Origin: Streptomyces sp. 150FB
GTDB lineage: Bacteria; Actinomycetota; Actinomycetes; Streptomycetales; Streptomycetaceae
DNA: 64,000 bases
Assembly: GCF_000818195.1 (NCBI RefSeq)
Contig: NZ_JTHL01000001.1
Coordinates: 8,893,504-8,957,503, forward strand
Reading direction: 5' to 3'
Made by a program: the position numbers and the translations under genes. The notes beneath the pieces are model-generated. The model saw only the letters and a list, made by a program, of their open reading frames with translations, did no database searches and was not told the DNA's origin. Shown here in pieces: positions 53,560-63,305 of this stretch (positions are counted from its first letter, which is position 1; the number at the start of each line of letters is the position of its first letter).

Positions 53560-54369
53560 TTGACTACCCTACCCGACGTCGTACGGTCCGCCACGAGTAC
53601 GGTCGTGCATGAACTCACCACAGATAATCTGCTCAAGCTCGCCAGCCGAGAGATCGCTGCGATCCACGTGCGCGGCTATTACCCGGCCGAGGTCGCGGCC
53701 AAGGTCGCCGAGAAGGCAATCAATCACCAAGAACTCGGCCATTACCACAAGCAGAACACCAGCAGTGTCGGTCGTGTCCATATGCCTCACATTGATACCA
53801 AGTGGGACAAAGAGCTGACGAATAAGTACCACGAGCAGGCGCTCCCGGCGACCGAAGACGTCCGCTCGATGTTCCATCCCTACATCGCGCCGGTGGACCG
53901 CATCCGACTGGACCTGCAGGAGCTGTGGCCGGCGGGAGCCAACCTGCTGCGCCTGCGAGGCCGGGCCTGCTTCGTCGGTGCCCTCCGGGTCTTCCAGCCG
54001 AACACTTCGGAGTTCTGGCCGCACAGCGACTCGATCGACTGGGAGACCGACGCCCCCGAGATCGATGGCGTCCTCAACCAACTTGTTGCCAATATCTTCT
54101 TGCAGTCCGCCGACGAGGGCGGCGACCTCCAGCTCTGGCTGCGCGAGCCCTCTCCGGAGGAGAAGGAGAGGATCCTCGAGGTCGAGGGCCTGGAGCCGGA
54201 CTCCATCGAGAAGCCAACTCTTCAGATCCACCCGGAAGCCGGGGACCTCATCCTCATGAGCCCCCGTCAGCTACACGCGGTGACGCCGGCCAAGGACCGG
54301 CACCGGGTCGGAGCGAGCGCTTTCATCCTCACCAAGGGCCCGGAGGAACCGCTCCTGTTCTGGAGCTGA
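53560..54369 (+). CDS. Fe(II)/2-oxoglutarate-dependent oxygenase
   Basis: 269 aa from TTG 53560, chosen for the AGAGGAAG site upstream. The double-stranded beta-helix ligands are visible: H155-S-D157 in EFWPHSDSIDW, the distal His239 in SPRQLHAVTPA, and the 2OG-binding Arg249 in RHRVGASAF. The HxD form means a hydroxylase-type site, not a halogenase (HxG/A). First gene of the NRPS cluster, 53 bp before the NRPS. It probably hydroxylates the amino acid substrate or the peptidyl/aldehyde product. Confidence 0.8.
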   Translation: MTTLPDVVRSATSTVVHELTTDNLLKLASREIAAIHVRGYYPAEVAAKVAEKAINHQELGHYHKQNTSSVGRVHMPHIDTKWDKELTNKYHEQALPATEDVRSMFHPYIAPVDRIRLDLQELWPAGANLLRLRGRACFVGALRVFQPNTSEFWPHSDSIDWETDAPEIDGVLNQLVANIFLQSADEGGDLQLWLREPSPEEKERILEVEGLEPDSIEKPTLQIHPEAGDLILMSPRQLHAVTPAKDRHRVGASAFILTKGPEEPLLFWS

Positions 54370-54422
54370 CGCCCCCCACCGGCCGCTCGGCCACGCGTCG
54401 ACACTCAGAGGACGAGAAGTAG

Positions 54423-57400
54423 ATGCTCCCGGCTCAGATCCAAGCGCACGCGAGGGCTCACCCGAACTGGACGGCCGTTGCCGTGGGTCACGATCGTCTG
54501 ACCTATGCCCAGCTCGACGTCTGGGTCTCACGGCTGGCCCGCCGGCTGCGCCACCGAGGAATCGGCCGCGGGCATCTCGTCGGCGTCCACCTGGACCGTA
54601 CGCCCGCGGCTGTCGCCGCGCTCCTGGCCGCACTCTCCGCCGGGGCCGCGTACACCGTGATCGACCCGTCCGATCCGGTCTCCGAGGGGGCGGGCCGCCT
54701 CGCGGCGGCCCGCCCCGACCTCGTACTCAGTGCGACGCCGTACGCCGATGAACTGCGTCGGCATGGGCTCGACGTCATCGACCTACAGATCGACGTACAG
54801 GAAGACACCGGCGAGCCCCTCGACGGGGACGTGACCACTGACGCGGCACAGGACACCGACACCGCGTACGTGCTGCACACTTCAGGCTCGACCGGCGTAC
54901 CCAAGGGCGTCATGGTCACGCACGCCAACATCCGGCACTACACCGAGTCTCTGCTGGAGCGGCTCGACATCACCGAGCCGCTCCAGTACGCCCACATCAC
55001 CACGCTCGCTGCCGACCTCGGGAACACCTGCGTCTTCCTCGCCCTGTGGACCGGCGGCACACTGCATCTGGTCGACGACGCCACACGGCGCGACCCGGCA
55101 GGGCTGCTCCGCTATCTGCACTCCGAGGGGATCGACGTCCTCAAGACCACGCCCTCGCACTGGAGCGTCCTGCTCCAGGCGTACGGGCTCGGCGGCGCCA
55201 CCCGGCCGAAGCTCCGCCATCTGCTGCTCGGCGGCGAGCTCCTGCCCCTGCCGCTGGCCCGCAGAGTCATCGCCTCCGGTATCACCGACACACTGGTCAA
55301 CCACTACGGCCCGACCGAGACGACGGTCGGCGTCTCCGTCCACCTCCTGACCTCCGAGACCGACCTCGACGCCCTGGGCGACGCGGGATCGGTACCGATA
55401 GGCCGCCCGCTCGGTGCCAACCGGCTCTTCGTCCGCACGCCGGACGGCGCCTTCCACGAGCGCGACGCGACCGGCGAGCTGTACGTGGCCGGACCTTCGG
55501 TGGCACTCGGCTACCGGGGCGCGCCGGAAGCCACGGCGGCGGCGTTCACCGAGGACGTGGCAGCGCGACACCCCGGCCTCGGCGTGGCCTACCGCACCGG
55601 CGACCGGGTCCGGGCCGACGCCCAGGGGGTGCTGGAATTCCTCGGCCGCGGCGACCGGCAGGTCAAGGTACGCGGCCACCGCGTCGAACTCGGCCACGTC
55701 GAAGCGGGGTTGCGCCGGATGCCCGGCGTCACCGACGCCCTCGCGATGGTGCTGCCCGGCGAGCAGGGCCGGCTGGTCGCCGTGGTCAGCGCGGCGTCCG
55801 GTACGCGTGACCGATCGGCCGCGCTCCGAGCCCGGGCCCGGGAAGCGCTGCCGTCGTACATGGTCCCGGACCGGATCGAAGTCCTCGAAGCCTTCCCACG
55901 GACCGGAAACGGCAAGACCGACCACGCGGCTCTGCGTCAGTTGGTCGAGGAGTGCGCGACCGAGCGCAGAAGCCCCCGCTCCTCCGAAGATCCTTTGCTG
56001 GACGAGGTGTTGACGGTTTGGCGGCGCCAACTCGGTCACGACGACTTCACCCCGTACGACGACTTCTCGTCGGTCGGCGGCAACTCGATCGATGCCATCC
56101 AGGTGATCGCGGACCTCCAGTCCCGCGGCCATCGGGTATCCGCTGCGGCTTTTCTGGCCGAACCCACAGCGGCCGCCCTTGCCACCCGGCTCCGAGCGGG
56201 CGCCATGGCCGAGGCCCTCGAAACCACGGACCGCCCGGCGGTCCAGGTCCTGGCCGAGGACACCGCGCTGTCACCCGCCCAGGAATGGTTCTTCCGGCAG
56301 CACTTTCCCCAGCCCGACCAGTGGAACCAAGCGGTGCTGCTGGACGCCGACCCTCCCGTCCGCCCGAAGACCATGGCTGCCGCGGTGGCCGACGTCGTCC
56401 GCCTGCACCCCTTGCTCCGCACCGCCTTCCGCCCCGGACCCAGGGGAGTCCGCCGCGTGCTCACCGAGCCCGGCACGCCCTTCACCAGCTCCACCCTGCC
56501 GACCGCGGCCGACGAGGCCGAACGGCACATCGAGGAGACCGCCGCCGCCTGCCAGCAGCGGATCCGGGTCGAGGACGGTGCCCTGCTACAGGCCCACCTG
56601 TTCCTCGGCACCGAACGCAGTCACCTGCTCCTGGTGGCCCATCACCTGTGCATGGACGCCGTCTCCTGGCGCATCGTCACCGGCGACCTTGCCCACTGCT
56701 ACGCCGAACGGCTGCGCGGCGCGGACCCGTCGCTCCTTCCCGCGCCCACCGACTTCGGCGACTGGGCCACCCACCTGCGCGTCCAGGCCCCTGCCCTGGC
56801 CGATGACCTCCAGTACTGGGACGACATCACCACCTCGCCCGGGGCCCCTGCCGCCATCGGCGACAACCGCGAGGCCGACGCCGAGACGGTCTGGTTCCGC
56901 CTGTCCCGCGCCCAGACCGACTCGCTGAATCGCACGGGGCTCCCCCCTCACGCTGTCCTGCTCGGTGCCTTCGCTCAGGCACTGGCCACAGCGCGTGCCA
57001 CGGACGAGGTCGTGGTGGACGTCGAGAGCCATGGACGACTCCCACTCGACGAGGCCCTGGACGTCTCCCGCGTAGTGGGCTGGTTCACCTCCACCTTTCC
57101 CGTCAGCATCGCGTCCGTCGCCGACGACATGACGGCCACGATCAAGGCCGCCGAGGCCGCGCTGGCAGATGTGCCCCGCCTCGGCGTCGCCTACGGGCTC
57201 CACGGTCGGCCACAGCGTACCGACGTGTGCTTCAACTACCTGGGAACGCTCGCCTTCCCGCAGGAGGACGAGCTTCGGCTGTCGCCCTCACGACAGGGGC
57301 AGGGCCCGGTCCGAGGACCCGAGAACGACCGCGGCTACGCCCTCAAGCTCACCGCGCGCCTCCACGACGGCCAATTGACCGCCGACCTGTCCTACCCCTC

Positions 57401-58724
57401 ACACCTGGACGACTCCGGACAGATGACCGGCCTGGCGCGCGACACCCGAGCGCATCTGCTGGAAGCGGCCGGACTCCCGCCGGAGGAAGGGCAGTTCGTG
57501 GTGGAGCCCGGCTCCACCACGGGTCTGCTCGTGCAAGTCCCGCGTACGCTGCGCTTCGAGCCGCCGGCCGACAGCGGCCCCGGACGCACCGGCGTTCGCG
57601 AGTACGGCACCGTGCTCCTCACGGGGGCCACCGGCTTCATCGGCGCCCACCTCCTGCACCTGCTGCTCACCCGCACCAGCGGCACGATCTACTGCCTGGT
57701 TCGTGACCGCGAGGGCCGCCCGGCCGCCGAGCGCCTGCGCGAGACGCTCGCCTGGTACCTCCCCGACGGCGACTTCGACCGCTACGCCGACCGACTCACC
57801 GTGCTGGCCGGTGATCTGGCCGAGCCCGCGTTCGGGCTGCCCGACCGGGACTACGCACGGCTGGTCCGCGAGGTCGAGGCCGTCTACCACCTCGCCGCCG
57901 ACACCCGTCTGTTCGGCGACCGCGACAGCTTCGCCCGCCTCAACACCGACCCGGTGCGCACCGTCGTAGCTCTCGCCTCCAACGGCCGGCCGAAGGACCT
58001 GCACTACGTGTCCACTCTCGCGGTCTGCGGCGCCGGGCCGGAGGGCGAGCCGGCGGTCTTCTCCGAGGACACCCTCAACATCGGGCAGAGCTTCCTCAAC
58101 GAGTACGAGCGCAGCAAGTACGAAGCGGAGCGCATCGTCCACGAGTTCACCGCGGCCGGCGGCACAGGTTTCATCTACCGGTCGGGGAACGTCACCGGCC
58201 ACTCGGTCACCGGCCGCTTCCAGCGCAACGGCGGCGACAGCCGGCTGGTCCAACTCCTGCGCGCCGCGGTCCAGATCGGCCGTGTACCCGGCGTCGGCGC
58301 GCGGACGGTCGCACTCAGCCCGGTGGACGTGGTGGCCGAAGGCATCCTGCGGATCTCCCGGAGCGAAAGGGTGTCCGGCGGAACCTTCCACGTCGACACG
58401 CACCACGAAGTGCCCTACGCGGACCTGTTCGCCGCCCTGCGCGACCTCGGGTTCGACCTGGAGCCCGACGAGGCCGCCGACTTCGCGCCGCTGTTCGCGG
58501 CCCACCTGGCCGACGGCGACGAACTGATCGCTCTGGCCCACTTCTGGGCGAGCCGCCCGGAGCGCAACGTCCGCTACGACCACAGCCGCACCCATCGCCT
58601 GCTCACCCGCCTGGATGTGTCGTTCCCCGCACCGGACCGCAGTTGGCTGCACGCCTGGTTGACCGGCGTGATCGACCAGGGCGAGCTGCCGCTCCGCCCT
58701 CTCCATGAGCCGGCCGATCGATGA
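54423..58724 (+). CDS. single-module NRPS with A-T-E-R architecture
   Basis: 1433 aa. A domain (about 1-500): YVLHTSGSTGVPKG, core around LAADLGNTCVFLALWTGG, NHYGPTETTVG, GVAYRTGDRVR, and FPRTGNGKTD with the catalytic Lys. T domain: GGNSIDAIQ with Ser555 for phosphopantetheine. An epimerization-type C-like domain: HHLCMDAVSWRIV (H740, H741, D745), VVGWFTSTFPV and VCFNYLGTL, the E-domain diagnostics. A terminal thioester reductase: GATGFIGAH (Gly1068) and Y1228-ERSK1232. Predicted chemistry: activate one L-amino acid, epimerise it, release it reductively as a D-amino aldehyde or alcohol. No condensation domain. Substrate not predicted. Confidence 0.85.
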   Translation: MLPAQIQAHARAHPNWTAVAVGHDRLTYAQLDVWVSRLARRLRHRGIGRGHLVGVHLDRTPAAVAALLAALSAGAAYTVIDPSDPVSEGAGRLAAARPDLVLSATPYADELRRHGLDVIDLQIDVQEDTGEPLDGDVTTDAAQDTDTAYVLHTSGSTGVPKGVMVTHANIRHYTESLLERLDITEPLQYAHITTLAADLGNTCVFLALWTGGTLHLVDDATRRDPAGLLRYLHSEGIDVLKTTPSHWSVLLQAYGLGGATRPKLRHLLLGGELLPLPLARRVIASGITDTLVNHYGPTETTVGVSVHLLTSETDLDALGDAGSVPIGRPLGANRLFVRTPDGAFHERDATGELYVAGPSVALGYRGAPEATAAAFTEDVAARHPGLGVAYRTGDRVRADAQGVLEFLGRGDRQVKVRGHRVELGHVEAGLRRMPGVTDALAMVLPGEQGRLVAVVSAASGTRDRSAALRARAREALPSYMVPDRIEVLEAFPRTGNGKTDHAALRQLVEECATERRSPRSSEDPLLDEVLTVWRRQLGHDDFTPYDDFSSVGGNSIDAIQVIADLQSRGHRVSAAAFLAEPTAAALATRLRAGAMAEALETTDRPAVQVLAEDTALSPAQEWFFRQHFPQPDQWNQAVLLDADPPVRPKTMAAAVADVVRLHPLLRTAFRPGPRGVRRVLTEPGTPFTSSTLPTAADEAERHIEETAAACQQRIRVEDGALLQAHLFLGTERSHLLLVAHHLCMDAVSWRIVTGDLAHCYAERLRGADPSLLPAPTDFGDWATHLRVQAPALADDLQYWDDITTSPGAPAAIGDNREADAETVWFRLSRAQTDSLNRTGLPPHAVLLGAFAQALATARATDEVVVDVESHGRLPLDEALDVSRVVGWFTSTFPVSIASVADDMTATIKAAEAALADVPRLGVAYGLHGRPQRTDVCFNYLGTLAFPQEDELRLSPSRQGQGPVRGPENDRGYALKLTARLHDGQLTADLSYPSHLDDSGQMTGLARDTRAHLLEAAGLPPEEGQFVVEPGSTTGLLVQVPRTLRFEPPADSGPGRTGVREYGTVLLTGATGFIGAHLLHLLLTRTSGTIYCLVRDREGRPAAERLRETLAWYLPDGDFDRYADRLTVLAGDLAEPAFGLPDRDYARLVREVEAVYHLAADTRLFGDRDSFARLNTDPVRTVVALASNGRPKDLHYVSTLAVCGAGPEGEPAVFSEDTLNIGQSFLNEYERSKYEAERIVHEFTAAGGTGFIYRSGNVTGHSVTGRFQRNGGDSRLVQLLRAAVQIGRVPGVGARTVALSPVDVVAEGILRISRSERVSGGTFHVDTHHEVPYADLFAALRDLGFDLEPDEAADFAPLFAAHLADGDELIALAHFWASRPERNVRYDHSRTHRLLTRLDVSFPAPDRSWLHAWLTGVIDQGELPLRPLHEPADR

Positions 58725-58740
58725 AGGACAGGGACTCAAC

Positions 58741-59499
58741 ATGACAGACCGACGCATCGCAGTCGTGACCGGAGCCTCGTCGGGGATAGGGCGGGCCGTC
58801 GCCCGTGACCTCGCCCAGCGGGGAGCCCACGTGGTGGCCGCCGGGCGGCGCGCGGAACAACTGAAGGAACTGGCGGCAGAGGTGGCCACCGCGCCCGGTC
58901 GGACCGTCCCGGTGGCAGGCGACATCACCCTGGCGGGCCACACTGAGGAACTGTTGGCCACGGCCGAGCTGGAGTGGGGCCCTGCCGACGTGTTCGTCGC
59001 CGCCGCCGGGCAGGGCCTGCCCGGCACCGTACTGGGTTCCGACCCGGAGCGCTGGGAACAGCTCGTAGAGGTCAACTACCTCGCCATGCTGCGCCAACTC
59101 CGCGTGGTGGCTGCCGAATTCCGCGAGCGAGCGGAGGCCGACGACGGCGCGCGAGCACGCGACATCGTGGTCATCGGCTCGACCGCCGGCCGGCAGGTCT
59201 CAGCGGCCAATCCGGTCTACGGCTCGACCAAGTTCGCGGTGCACTCCCTGGTGGAGGCACTGCGACAGGAGGTGTGCCGGCACAACATCCGGGTGACGCT
59301 CATCGAACCGGGCTTCGTACGCTCCGGGTTCCAGGAGGCTGCCGGCTACGACACGGCGTGGTTCGAGGCGATCGCCGAGGAGAACGGGCCGTTGCTGGTC
59401 CCGGAAGACGTCGCCGAGGTCGTCGGGTACGTGATCGGACGCCCGATGCACGTCCACCTCGACGACATTCGCCTGCGCCCCACACGCCAGCGAGTCTGA
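58741..59499 (+). CDS. short-chain dehydrogenase of the NRPS cluster
   Basis: 252 aa from ATG 58741, 16 bp after the NRPS stop, with GAAGGACAGGG upstream. RIAVVTGASSGIGRAVARDL, the NAAG position reading AAAGQG, IVVIGSTAGRQVSAANPVYG and STKFAVHSL (YxxxK). HNIRVTLIEPGFVRSGF is classical. It could reduce the aldehyde released by the reductase domain or oxidise a hydroxyl introduced by the 2OG oxygenase. Confidence 0.85.
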   Translation: MTDRRIAVVTGASSGIGRAVARDLAQRGAHVVAAGRRAEQLKELAAEVATAPGRTVPVAGDITLAGHTEELLATAELEWGPADVFVAAAGQGLPGTVLGSDPERWEQLVEVNYLAMLRQLRVVAAEFRERAEADDGARARDIVVIGSTAGRQVSAANPVYGSTKFAVHSLVEALRQEVCRHNIRVTLIEPGFVRSGFQEAAGYDTAWFEAIAEENGPLLVPEDVAEVVGYVIGRPMHVHLDDIRLRPTRQRV

Positions 59500-59638
59500 C
59501 CGGCCGGCAGGCCCGTCAGCCGGCCGGCTACGCGCTCAAGCTGCCCGCGGCCGCGGCCCTCGGCCACGAGCGCCGCCACGCCCTCACAACCGCCCAATCC
59601 CGCACGGCCCGAGAGAGAGCCGGCGAAGTGGAGTTCCG

Positions 59639-61216
59639 ATGTCTTCGAATGAGAATTATGCCCGCCGGGTGCTTGAGGCGTTGGCGGCGAACCCCGATCG
59701 GACTGCCCTCTGGCGGGAGGGGGAGGTGCTCACCGCAGGCCAGTTCTCCAGGGCGGTTCTCACGGCGGCGGAAGTCCTGCGTCGCCATTTCACGGAGCAC
59801 CGGGCTCCAACCGCAGGCGGCAAGGTCCCGGTTGTGACGGTGCTGACCGTCACCAACAGCCCGGCGACCATCATCTTCCGCTACGCGGCCAACCTCGCCG
59901 GAGCCACGCTGGTCCACCTGCACTCCACGAACGCGGTGGATCCCAGGGACCAACTGGCCGCCGCCGGACGGCAGAAGATCCTCAGCAGGACCGGGGCGAC
60001 CTTTCTCGCCGTCGACAAGGAGAACCTGGACGCGGCCCGCGACCTGTGCGACCGACTGCCCGAGCCACCGCGCCTCGCCGCACTCGGCACCCTCGGCCCC
60101 GATGTCCTGGACCTCTCGGCGGGCGACCCGGACGCCTTCGACCTCGACACCGTGGATGCCGACCCCGAACAGCCGGCCGTGGTGATCTGCACCAGCGGAA
60201 CCAGCGGCAGCCCCAAGGCCGTCACGATGCCCTTCCGCGTCCGCGACCACTACCTCGAGGTCGGCCTCAAGATGGGCTTCCAGTCCCCGGAGCCCCTTGT
60301 GTACCTGTCGACCCTGCCGGTCAGCAGCTCCAGCGGCTCCGTCGTCGACCTCGCGCTCGCCTCCGGCGGAACGGTCGTCCTGCACGACGGCTTCGAGGCG
60401 GGCAACGTGCTACGAGCCGTCGAACAGCACCGCGTCTCCACGCTCGCGATCACCCCACCGCAGCTCTACATGCTGGTCGACCACCCCGACCTCGCCACCA
60501 TCGACCGGTCCAGCCTCACGAACATCACCTACGTCGGCTCCCCGGCGTCGCCCGCCCGACTGGCCGAGGCGCTCGACGTATTCGGCCCGGTACTGCTCGG
60601 CCTCTACGGGACGACGGAGACCAGCCCCATCGGCGTCCTCACCCCGCAGGACCACTCCGACCCGGAACTCCGCGGGACCGTCGGACGCCCGGCGGTGGAG
60701 GTACGCATCCGCGACCTCGACGACGACCACGACCTCCCACCAGGCGAGATCGGCGAGGTGTGCGTGCGAAGCCCGTCCACCATGCTCGGCTACTGGGGCG
60801 AACCGGAATTGACCGCCGCGACCATCCGCGACGGCTGGGTACACACCGGCGACCTCGGCTCCATCGACGCCAACGGCTTTCTGCGTCTCCACGGCCGCAT
60901 GGGCGAGGTGATCAAGACCAACGGCATCAAGGTCCGCCCCACGGACGTGGAGAACGCCCTGCTGACCCATCCCGAGGTGGCTCAGGCCGCGGTGTACTGC
61001 GTGATCGACCACGACCAGGTGGAGCACATCCACGCCGCCGTCGTGGCACGACCGGGCGCCACCGCCGACGCCGGGACGCTGATCGGTCACGTGGCGGCCG
61101 AGCTGACCCCGAAGCACGTACCAGCCGTCGTGACGTTCCACGACGCTCTGCCCCTCACGGGCACCGGCAAGCCGGACAAGCAGACGCTGGCCGTACGGTA
61201 CAGCGGCACGGCATGA
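59639..61216 (+). CDS. AMP-forming acyl-CoA synthetase/ligase
   Basis: 525 aa from ATG 59639. ANL-superfamily motifs: VVICTSGTSGSPKAVTMPFR (P-loop), LLGLYGTTETSPIG, DGWVHTGDLGSID, and PLTGTGKPDKQTL with the C-terminal Lys. N-terminal and hinge regions are standard. The gene follows the SDR after 140 bp on the same strand. It may activate an acyl starter or another acid for attachment to the amine of the NRPS product. It lacks its own carrier, so it could use CoA or the NRPS T domain. Confidence 0.8.
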   Translation: MSSNENYARRVLEALAANPDRTALWREGEVLTAGQFSRAVLTAAEVLRRHFTEHRAPTAGGKVPVVTVLTVTNSPATIIFRYAANLAGATLVHLHSTNAVDPRDQLAAAGRQKILSRTGATFLAVDKENLDAARDLCDRLPEPPRLAALGTLGPDVLDLSAGDPDAFDLDTVDADPEQPAVVICTSGTSGSPKAVTMPFRVRDHYLEVGLKMGFQSPEPLVYLSTLPVSSSSGSVVDLALASGGTVVLHDGFEAGNVLRAVEQHRVSTLAITPPQLYMLVDHPDLATIDRSSLTNITYVGSPASPARLAEALDVFGPVLLGLYGTTETSPIGVLTPQDHSDPELRGTVGRPAVEVRIRDLDDDHDLPPGEIGEVCVRSPSTMLGYWGEPELTAATIRDGWVHTGDLGSIDANGFLRLHGRMGEVIKTNGIKVRPTDVENALLTHPEVAQAAVYCVIDHDQVEHIHAAVVARPGATADAGTLIGHVAAELTPKHVPAVVTFHDALPLTGTGKPDKQTLAVRYSGTA

Positions 61217-61310
61217 CCCTGACTGCGACGCCCGCCGCACCGAGGACCCGGATCACGGCGGTCGAGTGACCTTCTTCTACGCGGTGAGTGAGTGTTAGCC
61301 TGCCTGCGGT

Positions 61311-61334
61311 CATAATCGAACACATACGGGGGAG
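61311..61334 (+). promoter_or_regulatory. -10-like hexamer and ribosome-binding site of the T7SS-like locus
   Basis: CATAAT at 61311-61316 is a good -10 hexamer, and GGGGGAG at about 61328-61334 is a strong ribosome-binding site for the GTG at 61340. Confidence 0.45.
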
Positions 61335-61339
61335 ACGCG

Positions 61340-61711
61340 GTGGGCTTTGACGGCTACCAGATCAAGGCGGGTATGACCGGCCAGGCCAAGCAACTCGACG
61401 ACGCCGGTACGGATATGGACGGCGTCAGCTCGGCCGTCAAGTCCCGCGCGAGTTACTCGTACGACGACGCCGGCGGCAATGACGCCGCGTCGGCGCTCAA
61501 CGCGTTCGTCAAGGCGTGGGAGGCGGAGGCCAAGACACTGGCGTCGGCGTTGCACGAGCTCGGTGGCAAGGTGCAGTTGGCCAAGAAGATCTACCACGGC
61601 ACCGACGGCCTGGTGAAGACGCAAATGGGCGGCGTCACCGTCGAGGGCGCGAGCGGCCTCACCGGCGCATCGACGCAGAGCGGTCGCACCTCGGCCCTGT
61701 CGAGTTACTGA
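61340..61711 (+). CDS. WXG100/ESX-like small helical protein
   Basis: 123 aa from GTG 61340. Two helices around a short turn (GYQIKAGMTGQAKQLDDAGT, then SALNAFVKAWEAEAKTLASA), a Trp in the AFVKAWEAEAK segment and a Gly-rich disordered tail (VTVEGASGLTGASTQSGRTS) match T7SS helper or partner proteins of the WXG100/DUF-ESX group. No signal peptide. It precedes the predicted effector by 10 bp, typical of a T7SS partner-effector pair. It probably helps target the effector. Confidence 0.7.
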   Translation: MGFDGYQIKAGMTGQAKQLDDAGTDMDGVSSAVKSRASYSYDDAGGNDAASALNAFVKAWEAEAKTLASALHELGGKVQLAKKIYHGTDGLVKTQMGGVTVEGASGLTGASTQSGRTSALSSY

Positions 61712-61721
61712 GGTCGGGCCG

Positions 61722-63305
61722 TTGTCGTTCTTCTCCTCTCCTCTCGATTCCCCTTCCTTCCGCCTCTCGTGGCTCGCCGGTCTGTCCAAGAAGATGCTCG
61801 GTGCCGGGAGCAAGAATGAGCTCATCGATCTGATCGGCGACGCCCTCTCGGTGCCCGAACCAAGCGGCGACCAGGGCGTGTTGGAGGGCCTGGCAAGGCT
61901 CTACAGCGGCCAGGTCGGCCCCGTCGACAGTGTCTTCGACCAAGTCGACCGGGTGGGCCGCAAAGGCCTTCCTGAGGTATGGGTCGGCGACACCAGCGTC
62001 CTCGCCTCCGAAGCGGTGAACGCCGCGGGGCGGGCCGTGACCCAGATGAGCGAGGCGTTCCACGGCTGCTCGACGGTGCTGCTGACGCTGGCCGACGCGA
62101 TCGGCGCCGCCCAGCGCAAGGACGCGCAGGGCCGTGGACAGTTGCTGGAGCAGAAGAAGACGCTCGGCGGCAAGGACGGGTTCTTCGACGACCTGCACGA
62201 GAACGACGAGGAGGAGTGGGACCGCAAGAACGCCGCCCACTTCGGCTCGTACGCGGTCGACTTGATGCATGCCGCCGTCTCCGACGCGCAGGAGGCCACC
62301 CGCGTCGCGGCCCGGGACCTGAACAAGTGGGCCGCCGAGGCGCGGGCCGGGAAGATGGAGACCAGCGAACTCAGCGCCGTCGACAAGCTGATGCTCGCCG
62401 ACACCGGCGTCGCCGGCGCCGACACCGAGCTGAACGAGATCCTCACGCCCGGCGACCTGGCGCGCGCGTCGACGCGTATGGACCTGCTGAGCCTCGACGA
62501 CGAGATGGCCATGGAGCGGATGCTGGCGAAGTCGGACAACCCGCAGGAGCGGGCGTATCTGATGAAGGCCCTGGCCGCCGGCCACAGCGTCGCCGAGATC
62601 GGAAAGTTCCAGGAGAAGATCCACGGCAAGGACCCCGATTGGCTGCGCCGGCACCTCACTCCGGTGGTCACCGCCTCGGACAGCATGAACGACGAGGGCC
62701 TGGGGTCGGACGGCTCGAACAACAACAAGGACTTCGTCACGTTCGACGGCCAGCGGTGGATCCAGGGCGGCGACGGCTCCGAGGGCACCTGCGTGGCCTC
62801 GTCCACCGTCACTTCCCGCGCCATGGTCGACCCCATGTACGCGCTCGATCTCACCGGTGGTCCCGACGGGCAGCAGGACGACCCAGAGGCATTCAAGCAG
62901 CGACTGGTGGCCGAACAGCACCGGCTGCACACCGAAGGTGACGGCGGCGAGAACTGGGGCGGCATGGGGCCGGAGGGGCAGGAACGGATCGACGACGACG
63001 CCATCGGCAGTGCCACCGGCAGTGACTACCAGCGCCAGGACCTGAACAGCGCCGCCGACCGCAGAGGCGTCCTCACCGAAGTCGAGAAGTCGGTGGCACA
63101 GGGACGGCCGGTGCCGGTCGACGTCTCGGGCGAGAAGGGCGCCCACGCGATGACCATCATCGCCCAGGAGGGTGACATGCTTCAGGTGTACAACCCTTGG
63201 GGCTCGACCACTTGGGTCAGCGAAGACGACTTCATCAACGGCCACATGGGCAAGGCTTCCGACAGTGATCTCCCTAACGCGTACAGCGTCTATCTTCCGC
63301 GGTAA
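61722..63305 (+). CDS. T7SS-like effector with C-terminal papain-like cysteine protease domain
   Basis: 527 aa from TTG 61722, chosen as the first start after the partner gene. Residues 1-300 are helical, like LXG/WXG effector N-termini (AVNAAGRAVTQMSEAFHGCS, DLNKWAAEARAGKMETSELS). The C-terminal part has Cys357 in GSEGTCVASSTVTSRAM, His475 in KGAHAMTIIAQEGD and Asn491 in QVYNPWGSTTWV, in papain order C-H-N. YNPWG after the His strand is common in papain-fold toxins. The neighbour downstream resembles a papain inhibitor. Inference: a secreted antibacterial or anti-eukaryotic protease. Confidence 0.75.
   Translation: MSFFSSPLDSPSFRLSWLAGLSKKMLGAGSKNELIDLIGDALSVPEPSGDQGVLEGLARLYSGQVGPVDSVFDQVDRVGRKGLPEVWVGDTSVLASEAVNAAGRAVTQMSEAFHGCSTVLLTLADAIGAAQRKDAQGRGQLLEQKKTLGGKDGFFDDLHENDEEEWDRKNAAHFGSYAVDLMHAAVSDAQEATRVAARDLNKWAAEARAGKMETSELSAVDKLMLADTGVAGADTELNEILTPGDLARASTRMDLLSLDDEMAMERMLAKSDNPQERAYLMKALAAGHSVAEIGKFQEKIHGKDPDWLRRHLTPVVTASDSMNDEGLGSDGSNNNKDFVTFDGQRWIQGGDGSEGTCVASSTVTSRAMVDPMYALDLTGGPDGQQDDPEAFKQRLVAEQHRLHTEGDGGENWGGMGPEGQERIDDDAIGSATGSDYQRQDLNSAADRRGVLTEVEKSVAQGRPVPVDVSGEKGAHAMTIIAQEGDMLQVYNPWGSTTWVSEDDFINGHMGKASDSDLPNAYSVYLPR

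Noticed and set aside
53560..54369. Non-haem iron halogenase
   Set aside because: The iron ligand motif is H-S-D, with the Asp kept; halogenases have Ala/Gly there.
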